64,000 nucleotides of DNA, from the NCBI GenBank assembly GCA_903933815.1, contig CAIZLN010000057.1, forward strand, positions 18,596 through 82,595, written 5' to 3'. The notes under the pieces were generated by a model, which saw only the letters and a program-made list of their open reading frames with translations, had not been told where the DNA came from and ran no database searches. Source of the DNA: an uncultured Solirubrobacterales bacterium (lineage in GTDB: Bacteria > Actinomycetota > Thermoleophilia > Solirubrobacterales > 70-9). A program made the translations under genes and the position numbers. Of the stretch, positions 8,727 through 14,999 are shown in pieces; within the stretch, counting starts at the first letter, position 1, and each line of letters begins with the position of its first letter.

Positions 8727-9446
8727 GTGAGTCCGGCTCAGGCAATGAACCACACGGATGCCGCATGGCTGCACATGGACCAGCCGACCAACCTGATGGT
8801 CATCACCGGCGTGCTCTGGTTCGAGGAAGTCCCTGACTGGACCCGGGTTCGCAGACTGATCGAAGAGCGCTTCGTTGGTCCGTACCCGCGCTTCAGACAG
8901 CGGGTCGTCGAGGGGCACCCGCCCCTGAGCGGCCCTCACTGGGAGGACGATCCGAACTTCAACCTGGATCTCCACCTCGTTGACGGCTACGGCGGCGGCG
9001 CCGCCGCGATGATCCAGCGCATTCATCACTGCATTGCAGATGGCATTGCGCTCGCGCGCGTTCTGCTCTCCCTGGCCGACGATGCGCCCGACAATGACGT
9101 TCGTCCGATCGAGGCCCTGACCGCCAACATCGAGCGATTCTTCGAGGGCAAAGACCTGGAAGGCAGCTACGACGGGCACGCCAACTGTTTTGTCGAGACC
9201 GGCTTCCACAAGGCTCTGCGGATCGACTTCAACTACGAAGTCGAGCCGCTTCCAGGCCGGTATCCGACAGCTCACGCCGGGTTGCCCCTGCTGCGTGAGT
9301 CACGCCTCAACCACATGGCCAAACTGGCCTTCCAGCCTTTCTACTGGCATGCTCTGCTGCCCGGCAGGGATGTGCCGGGAATAGGAGCACAGATGTCAAT
9401 GGCCGGCAAACAGCCAGCCCCGAGCAAGCAAGGAGCATCGGAATGA
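8727..9446 (+). pseudogene. Chimeric ORF: truncated WS/DGAT acyltransferase joined to the C-terminus of a sulfide:quinone oxidoreductase
   Basis: One uninterrupted 239-codon frame from a GTG at 8727, but two unrelated families. Residues 1-84 match the start of bacterial wax-ester synthase/diacylglycerol acyltransferases (MSPAQAMNHTDAAWLHMD...NLDLHL). Residues 85-120 match their active-site segment (VDGYGGG...RIHHCIADGIALARVLL), but the roughly 40-50 residues that normally separate these parts are absent. From about residue 128 the sequence becomes the C-terminus of a sulfide:quinone oxidoreductase (LTANIERFFEGKDLEGSYDG...FNYEVEPLPG...LLPGRDVPG). FAD- and quinone-site parts of SQR are missing. 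The stop overlaps the TusE-like start by 4 bases (ATGA), as expected of an original SQR-tusE-dsrE operon. It is most likely non-functional, or an assembly join. Confidence 0.75.
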
Positions 9447-9760
9447 GCACCGTCACCTACGCCGGTACCCCGGTCGAAGTAGACAGCGAGGGCTTCCTCG
9501 AAGACCCGGCGCAGTGGAATGAAGAGATTGCCGCACAGATCGCTGCCGAAAACGGAGTGGGCGAACTCAACGAGCGGCACTGGATGGTCGTCAACTACAT
9601 GCGCGAGTCTTTTCTGGAAAACGGTGAGGCGCCGTCGATCCGCACTCTCGGCAAGGCCTCCGGAGTGCAGATCAAGGAACTCTATGAGCTGTTTCCCAAG
9701 GGCCCGGCCAAGCTCGCCGCGAAGGTAGCGGGCATACCCAAGCCTCGCGGCTGCATCTGA
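9443..9760 (+). CDS. TusE/DsrC/DsvC family sulfur-carrier protein
   Basis: 105-residue DsrC/TusE-type protein. Seen: VDSEGFLEDPAQWNEEIA near the N-terminus, LNERHWMVVNYMRE in the middle and the family C-terminal arm KVAGIPKPRGCI with the penultimate Cys104. The second cysteine found in true DsrC about ten residues upstream is replaced here by Ala (LAAKVAG), so it belongs with single-cysteine TusE/RspA-like members rather than DsrC of sulfite reduction. Known family role: carrying persulfide sulfur on the terminal cysteine. It overlaps the chimeric SQR remnant by 4 bases and is followed after 17 bases by a DsrE-like gene, which fits a sulfide oxidation or sulfur trafficking operon. Confidence 0.85.
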   Translation: MSTVTYAGTPVEVDSEGFLEDPAQWNEEIAAQIAAENGVGELNERHWMVVNYMRESFLENGEAPSIRTLGKASGVQIKELYELFPKGPAKLAAKVAGIPKPRGCI

Positions 9761-9777
9761 GACAAGGAGATGAACAA

Positions 9778-10284
9778 ATGACCCAGACAATGGAACAGAC
9801 GGAAACCCCGACCAGGTCGCATGAGCCGATAGAAAAGGTCTCGATCGTGATCTCAAAGGGCTCGCTCGAAGGCATCTACCCTGGACTGATCATGGCCAAC
9901 GGTGCCCGCATGGAAGGGATCGAGGCAAATGTCTTCTTCACCTTCTTCGGTCTCGACGCGATAACCAGAGGCAAGCAGGCAAAGGTGAAGGTGGCAACCG
10001 TGGGCAACCCGGGCCTCCACATGCCAACCCTTGCCGGTGCGATCCCCGGCGTCTCGGCTCTGGTGACGAAGAAGTTCGCCAGTGAGATGGAAAAGATCGA
10101 CATCCCGCCGATCCCGGAGTTCATCGAGATGATCTCGGACTCCGGTGGAGCCCTCTACGGCTGCCAGGCGACCGTTGACATGTTCGGCCTCGACCTTGAG
10201 GATTTCGTGCCGCAGGTTGATGAGGTGATCACTGTCGGTGAGTTCTACGAGAAGTCGGCCGGCGGCCAGATCATCTTCACCTGA
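9778..10284 (+). CDS. DsrE-like sulfur-transfer protein (DsrE2 type)
   Basis: 168 residues. After a polar 20-residue start comes the DsrE fold: EKVSIVISKGSLEGIYPGLIMANGA, ANVFFTFFGLDAITRG, and near the C-terminus ALYGCQATVDMFGL, whose Cys is the expected persulfide carrier. DsrE2 proteins can be membrane-associated; here the IPGVSALVTKKFASEM stretch is only weakly hydrophobic. A good AAGGAG ribosome site precedes the ATG. It follows the TusE-like gene in what looks like one transcript. In known systems DsrE-type proteins hand sulfur between rhodanese, TusA and TusE/DsrC partners; neither a rhodanese nor TusA is present in this window. Confidence 0.83.
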   Translation: MTQTMEQTETPTRSHEPIEKVSIVISKGSLEGIYPGLIMANGARMEGIEANVFFTFFGLDAITRGKQAKVKVATVGNPGLHMPTLAGAIPGVSALVTKKFASEMEKIDIPPIPEFIEMISDSGGALYGCQATVDMFGLDLEDFVPQVDEVITVGEFYEKSAGGQIIFT

Positions 10285-10340
10285 GGCCGGGGCGAATGCC
10301 TGAGGCTGGTCACCCAGGCGTTCTGCCGTAGGCTCAAAGC

Positions 10341-11552
10341 GTGGCGAATCGGAGCATCGACCCGGAGGAATCCGGAGCAGGGAGGGGCCAGGAAGGGCCG
10401 CCGGCCCAGCTCGCAGAGCTCGTTGCCCGTTTCGATCCGGATGTGATCGACATCCCCGGTGGCTCGGCCCGGATCCGGCTCGGGGTCGAAGGCCTTCCGG
10501 AATGGGACGCCGTGATCACCGACCACGGGGTTGACCTGTCACCGGCCGGCGGGGAGCGCTTCGATGCGGAACTGGTGGCCGATGAAGAAACCTGGAAACA
10601 GATCGCCGCAGACATCGGTTTTGGCATGTCAGCCTTCAGTGACAGTGCCCTGCGGGTCCGCCGAAACCTTCATCTCGGGATCGGCTTCCTCGCTGCGACG
10701 AGCGGCATCGTGGACCCGGGAAGAATGGAGTTCGCGGCTGTCGACACACCTGCCGGCAGGATCTCCACCCTGACCGCCGGCCAGGGGGATCCGGTCGTAT
10801 GTCTTCACGGGCTGGGGGGGACCAAGGCCTCCTTTCTGACCACTATCGAAGCACTGTCTGCGGAGCATCGGGTGATCGCAGTCGACCTGCCCGGGTTCGG
10901 TGATTCGGACAAGCCGCTGGATGCTCCCTACGACGCCCCGTGGTTTGCGGAAACCGTGATCGGCCTGCTTGATGAACTGGGGATAGACCAGGCTCATCTC
11001 GTGGGCAACAGCATGGGCGGCCGGGTGGCGATCGAGGCCGGACTCCTCTATCCCGAGCGGGTCCGGAGCATGGTTTTGCTCGCTCCCGCTCTGGCCTGGC
11101 TGCGTGACCGGCGTTGGCGTTGGCTGCTGCGTGGGCCGTTGCCGAAACTCGGCTTGATACAGCCTGCCCCGAGGGTCATTACCGAGCCTCTGGTCAGAGG
11201 TCTCGTTCCCGGTGGCAGCGAGGGCTGGACAGCTGCCGGCATTGACGAGTTCCTGCGCTCCTTCCTGACCCCGCGCGGTCGGGTCGCCTTCTATGAATCC
11301 GCCCGCAACATCTACATGGATGAACCACACGGGGAGCAGGGCCTCTGGACCCGGATGGAGTCGCTGACGCCGCCCGCCCTGTTCGTCTGGGGCAGAAAGG
11401 ACACCCTGGTTCCGATCGGCTTCAGAAAGCATGTTGAGAGGGTGCTGCCCCAGGCATCCCAGCTTGAGCTCGATTGCGGTCACGTTCCCCAGATGGAGGA
11501 ACCGCGGACCACCCATGAAGCGATGGCCAGCTTCTACGCTTCGCTCGGTTGA
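10341..11552 (+). CDS. SCP2-like domain fused to an alpha/beta hydrolase
   Basis: 403 residues from a GTG. Residues about 20-105 look like an SCP2 sterol-carrier domain (LAELVARFDPDVIDIPGGSA, EWDAVITDHGVDLSPA, DAELVADEETWKQIA), which would form a lipid-binding pocket. Residues about 125-403 are a classical alpha/beta hydrolase: VVCLHGLGGTKASF oxyanion region, VGNSMGGRVAIEAG nucleophile elbow, VWGRKDTLVP with the acid and CGHVPQMEEP with the His. The fusion suggests hydrolysis of a bulky hydrophobic ester held by the first domain; that is inference. It starts 56 bases after the DsrE-like gene, so it may or may not share its transcript. No signal peptide is seen. Confidence 0.8.
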   Translation: MANRSIDPEESGAGRGQEGPPAQLAELVARFDPDVIDIPGGSARIRLGVEGLPEWDAVITDHGVDLSPAGGERFDAELVADEETWKQIAADIGFGMSAFSDSALRVRRNLHLGIGFLAATSGIVDPGRMEFAAVDTPAGRISTLTAGQGDPVVCLHGLGGTKASFLTTIEALSAEHRVIAVDLPGFGDSDKPLDAPYDAPWFAETVIGLLDELGIDQAHLVGNSMGGRVAIEAGLLYPERVRSMVLLAPALAWLRDRRWRWLLRGPLPKLGLIQPAPRVITEPLVRGLVPGGSEGWTAAGIDEFLRSFLTPRGRVAFYESARNIYMDEPHGEQGLWTRMESLTPPALFVWGRKDTLVPIGFRKHVERVLPQASQLELDCGHVPQMEEPRTTHEAMASFYASLG

Positions 11553-11595
11553 CGGCCGCCGTTGACGGCTGCTGCTGCCGGTCTCGTGGGCGGGT

Positions 11596-11623
11596 TCAAG
11601 CCGGATGGCGCGCGCCGGCTTGA
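11596..11623. terminator. Inverted repeat upstream of the cupredoxin gene
   Basis: Nine-base perfect inverted repeat TCAAGCCGG / CCGGCTTGA around a 10-base spacer, 43 bases after the hydrolase stop and 21 bases before the cupredoxin start. It could end the upstream transcript or act as an operator or attenuator for the copper/heliorhodopsin group. There is no T tract. Confidence 0.35.
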
Positions 11624-11644
11624 CCGACAGGTGCCTGATGCGCC

Positions 11645-12367
11645 ATGATTCAACCCATGAAGACGCGAGGCGGGGTTTTCGGGGTTGGGATGGTTGCTGG
11701 TCTGATTCTGCTTTTTCCGGGTGCGGTGAGCGCCGGTCCGGCACCGCCGCCACCCGCGGTGACAATCACGGCTGACGACTCCTGTTGCGAATTCGATCTC
11801 GATTTTTACGAGCAGAGTCGCGGTGAGGTAGCGACCTTTGAGAACCCGGCTGGCGCAGATGCCCCGCACAACGTGGTCTCGACCGTGCGGGGCCCGGATG
11901 GCGGCCCGCTGTTTCGCTCGGAGACGATCGCGGCCGGCAGCACTTCACCCGTTGAGGGAACCCAGTACCTCGATGATGGCCTCTACCCCTTCTACTGCAC
12001 CCTTCACGGGAGTGGTATGAGCGGGGAGCTCGAAATCAGCCCGTTGGGCGTCGCTTTGCCAAGGCCGGCAGTCAAGGCCGTGATTGCCCCTCAGAGCCTG
12101 CGAGGAATTCGCCGGTCGGGAATCGTCAGGGTGTCTCTCAGGGCCGTTACCGGAAGCCCTGCTGTCAACCTCGAGCTCAAGAGCGGCCCGCTCGCGGCAG
12201 CCTACGCAGGTGGCATAAAGCTTGGTTCCGGCAGTACGAGGGTCGTCTCACTGAGGCTCAACCGGGCTGGCCGCAAGGCCGTCAGCAAGGGCCGTCAGGC
12301 TGTGCTCTCGGTCAGGGCCTCGGTTGCCTTTGGCAGCCCTGCTTCGGCGAAGCGAACGGTTCGCTGA
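11645..12367 (+). CDS. Secreted cupredoxin (plastocyanin/azurin-like) with C-terminal beta domain
   Basis: 240 residues; a signal peptide ends near residue 30 (GAVSAGPAPPPP). Residues about 38-135 are a cupredoxin fold with a full type-1 copper ligand set: His75 (APHNVVS), Cys118, His121 and Met125 (YPFYCTLHGSGMSG). The rest (SLRGIRRSGIVRVSLRAV..., residues 150-240) is a basic beta-rich domain of a kind often attached to secreted actinobacterial proteins. A second ATG at 11657 could also start translation. It would shuttle electrons or bind copper outside the membrane. It precedes the second two-domain copper protein by 96 bases on the same strand, so the two are likely linked in function. 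Confidence 0.82.
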   Translation: MIQPMKTRGGVFGVGMVAGLILLFPGAVSAGPAPPPPAVTITADDSCCEFDLDFYEQSRGEVATFENPAGADAPHNVVSTVRGPDGGPLFRSETIAAGSTSPVEGTQYLDDGLYPFYCTLHGSGMSGELEISPLGVALPRPAVKAVIAPQSLRGIRRSGIVRVSLRAVTGSPAVNLELKSGPLAAAYAGGIKLGSGSTRVVSLRLNRAGRKAVSKGRQAVLSVRASVAFGSPASAKRTVR

Positions 12368-12463
12368 CCCTTGAGTTCGCATGCCGATCTTTTACATGAA
12401 GTATTTTTCCTGCAGGGAGTAGCGGGTTTCCGTCTCCTGTCAACTTTTGAACGGGGAGCCTGA

Positions 12464-14200
12464 ATGAAGCAAGGGTTCAAGTCCGGTCCTGCCGAGGCCA
12501 GCGCTAAAGCTGCGTCTCTGGGTATCGCCACAGCGATCTTTTTCGTCCTCCTCCTCGGCGCTGCCTCGAGCACCCGGGCCGCAATCCCGCCGCCCGAAAC
12601 GGTGATTCTCCCCAGTGGAGTCGAGCGCACCACCTACTACGTCGGCGAAAAGACCAACCGGGTCGACGGCCCCCTGAAGGTGACATCCGGACAGAACCGG
12701 ATCGACACCGACCCGATTTTCGGCCTGCAGAGGCCTTCCGAGAACGGCTGGATCACCAACATCTATCCGAACATGGTCCGGCCTGACGGCTCGATTCCGA
12801 AGTCCAGCGAAGTGATGTTTCACCACGGGGTCTGGCTGAACTCCAGCCGGGACGACGCCACTGACGCCTCGGTGAGCGCCAACTTCCCCGAGCGCTTCTA
12901 CGCCACCGGGGAAGAGAAGACGGCGATGAATCTTCCGCCCGGCTTCGGCTACCGCTACCTCAAAACCGATATCTGGAATCTCAACCACATGATCCACAAC
13001 CTCATTCCAGAGCCGATGGATCTCTACATCACCTACACCGTTGATTTCATCCCGGACAGTTCGCCGCTTGCCGAAGGGATCGAGCCCGTCCGACCGATCT
13101 GGATGGATGTTGAAAACGGCAGCGGCTACCCGGTGTTCGATGTGAAGCGTGGATCGGGAGGCCGGGACGGAGAGTTCACCTACCCTGCCGACGCCAACCT
13201 GCCTTACGGAGCCGGCCCGGTGCGAAACAAGTGGACGGTGGATCAGGACGGGGTTCTGGTTCACACAACCGGCCATGTTCACACCGGCGGGCTGTCCACC
13301 GAGCTCTACCTCAACCGTGACGGCGCCAGCTACCAGGGCCCGGTCTGTCCGAAGGCCCGGAGCCTTACGCCCCAGCAGCGGCGGAACTGGAATGCCAAGC
13401 GCAAGCGGTCGTTTGCGGCAGCTCAGAAGCGAGCCCGTGCCTGCCGCGCCACTCAGCCCTCGGTGGCCGGCGACCGGGTCGAGCTGTTCAACTCGAAGGC
13501 GCATTATTTCGGCAACCGCCCACCGGTTTCCTGGGATGTCGCGATGTTCAGCACCAGTCCGGACTGGCGGGTTGAAGTCAAGGCGGGAGACACCCTTGAG
13601 CTTCAGACCACCTACGAGACGAAGATCGCCTCCTGGTACGAATCGATGGGCCTGCAGGTCGTCTACATGGCTGATGCCGATAGCGAGGGTGCGAATCCCT
13701 ACCGGAAGAAGGTCAGCTACAGCGGCAAGATCAATCATGGCCGACTTGAGGAAAACAACGACCACGGCGGCACCGGACCGGTTGTCGGGCCTGATCCGAG
13801 GCAGCTTGCGTCCGGCCTGATCCCCACCGGGCCACTTTCAATCGGTGGCTACAGCTACGAAGCCGGAGATTTCCGGATACCCGGTGTGACCGGGCGCCCA
13901 CCGGTTGTCGAGCAGGGTGAGCAGATCACCTTCCAGCTCAGCTCGGGCGATCAGGCAAATCAGATCTGGCATTCGCTCACCTCATGCAAGGCGCCCTGTA
14001 ACAAGTCGACTGGTATCTCCTACCCGATTCCGGATGGCGAGTTTCAGTTTGATTCCGGCCAGCTCGGGCTCGGCGGTGCGCCCACTGTCAACCGGGGAAC
14101 CTGGTCGACTCCGCGCAACATGCCGGTCGGAACTCACACCTTCTTCTGCCGGATACACCCGCTGATGCGCGGTGCGGTCCGGGTAGTCAGGCCGGACTAG
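12464..14200 (+). CDS. Secreted two-domain copper protein: PHM/SURNod19-like domain fused to C-terminal cupredoxin (paralogue B)
   Basis: 578 residues, paralogue of the 6812-8590 protein, with a signal peptide at about 15-40. Candidate ligands match one for one: His120-His121 (MFHHGVW), His175/His178 (LNHMIHNL), His271-x-His273 (GHVHTGG), Met395 (YESMGLQVVYM), then a cupredoxin-like end with His503 (IWHSLTS) and Cys562/His565/Met568. A conserved KAPC/TSC pair before the Cys loop may form a disulfide. The basic insertion (about 298-328) is shorter than in A. A GGGGAG site precedes the ATG, and the 5' leader resembles that of A. The stop is 2 bases from the heliorhodopsin start, which implies translational coupling. 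The copper and monooxygenase reading is inference from motif order, and the reaction is unknown. Confidence 0.68.
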   Translation: MKQGFKSGPAEASAKAASLGIATAIFFVLLLGAASSTRAAIPPPETVILPSGVERTTYYVGEKTNRVDGPLKVTSGQNRIDTDPIFGLQRPSENGWITNIYPNMVRPDGSIPKSSEVMFHHGVWLNSSRDDATDASVSANFPERFYATGEEKTAMNLPPGFGYRYLKTDIWNLNHMIHNLIPEPMDLYITYTVDFIPDSSPLAEGIEPVRPIWMDVENGSGYPVFDVKRGSGGRDGEFTYPADANLPYGAGPVRNKWTVDQDGVLVHTTGHVHTGGLSTELYLNRDGASYQGPVCPKARSLTPQQRRNWNAKRKRSFAAAQKRARACRATQPSVAGDRVELFNSKAHYFGNRPPVSWDVAMFSTSPDWRVEVKAGDTLELQTTYETKIASWYESMGLQVVYMADADSEGANPYRKKVSYSGKINHGRLEENNDHGGTGPVVGPDPRQLASGLIPTGPLSIGGYSYEAGDFRIPGVTGRPPVVEQGEQITFQLSSGDQANQIWHSLTSCKAPCNKSTGISYPIPDGEFQFDSGQLGLGGAPTVNRGTWSTPRNMPVGTHTFFCRIHPLMRGAVRVVRPD

Positions 14201-14202
14201 CC

Positions 14203-14994
14203 ATGGCTGACCGTGCCACCGGGTCAGATGGGACCGGGGAAGCTGTGAAGCTGTCCCGTCTGCGTCGGCTCAACCTGATCGCGACGGTTTTCTTTGCCGC
14301 ACAGGTGGTCTTGATCCTGGCCCTGGCTGGCCCCGCGACGCTCCCGGTTATCGGTTCCTTTCTGACCGACGCCCCAGGCAGCGGGCAGTACGGCTCGACC
14401 GAGTTGTTCGGTCTGAGGATCGACGTGATGGTTGCGCTGTTCCTCGGCCTGGCAGCGGTTGACCATCTCGTGGTCGGAACATTTGCGAGGGGCTGGTACG
14501 AGAAGAACATCTTGCGCGGGATCAACCCTGCCCGGTGGTGGGAGTACTCGATCAGCGCCTCGATCATGGTGGTTCTGATTGCGATGCTGGCCGGGGTCAG
14601 CGATGCCGTCGCTCTGATCGCGCTGTTCGGCGTCAACGCTTCGATGATTCTCTTCGGCCTCGTAATGGAGCGGGCAAACCTTGGCCGTGAAGAGGTTGAC
14701 TGGTCGCCTTTCATCTACGGCTGTGTGGCCGGTGCGGTGCCGTGGATCGCCATCGCCATTCAGCTTGCGCTTTCCCAGAATGAGGGCGATGGAGTACCCG
14801 GTTTTGTCTTCGGGATCTTCGTCTCGCTGTTCATCCTCTTCAACGGCTTCGCCCTGAACATGTGGCTCGGTTACCGTGGGAGGGGGCGCTGGGCAGACCC
14901 CCTGTTCGTTGAACGCACCTACATCGTGCTCAGCCTCGTCGCCAAGACGATCCTCGCCTGGCAGGTCTACCAGGGCGCTCTGGCCGGCGCCTGA
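14203..14994 (+). CDS. Heliorhodopsin
   Basis: 263 residues, seven membrane segments, strongly similar to heliorhodopsin 48C12 as I remember it. TM3 carries RWWEYSISAS with the counterion Glu114, the region IALFGVNASMILFG follows, and TM7 reads IVLSLVAKTILAWQVYQGAL with the retinal Schiff-base Lys248. The YRGRGRW loop before TM7 is also typical. His23 of 48C12 appears to be Phe31 here, while the His of TM2 is retained (VDHLV, His88). Heliorhodopsins are retinal photoreceptors with inverted topology and slow photocycles; they are not proton pumps. The gene begins 2 bases after a copper-protein gene and ends 5 bases before a photolyase, so it should be cotranscribed with both. No carotenoid or retinal synthesis gene is in the window. 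Confidence 0.95.
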   Translation: MADRATGSDGTGEAVKLSRLRRLNLIATVFFAAQVVLILALAGPATLPVIGSFLTDAPGSGQYGSTELFGLRIDVMVALFLGLAAVDHLVVGTFARGWYEKNILRGINPARWWEYSISASIMVVLIAMLAGVSDAVALIALFGVNASMILFGLVMERANLGREEVDWSPFIYGCVAGAVPWIAIAIQLALSQNEGDGVPGFVFGIFVSLFILFNGFALNMWLGYRGRGRWADPLFVERTYIVLSLVAKTILAWQVYQGALAGA

Positions 14995-14999
14995 CAGAA

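Noticed and set aside
8727..9446. Selenocysteine/SECIS possibility for the SQR part
   Set aside because: Only the SQR C-terminus is present and no in-frame TGA occurs before the normal stop, so nothing supports recoding here.
10629..11765. Minus-strand ORF of 378 codons opposite the SCP2-hydrolase gene
   Set aside because: Shadow of a real hydrolase with intact catalytic motifs on the plus strand; its protein is low in order and recognisable motifs.
12368..12463. Light-responsive (MerR/LitR-type) operator ahead of the copper-heliorhodopsin genes
   Set aside because: TTTTACATGAAGTA is AT-rich and suggestive, but no clear inverted repeat matches a known box.
12440..13765. Long minus-strand ORF (441 codons) opposite the second copper protein
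   Set aside because: It is the antisense of a clearly conserved coding frame, rich in Val/Arg/Gly from GC-biased third positions, with no family features.
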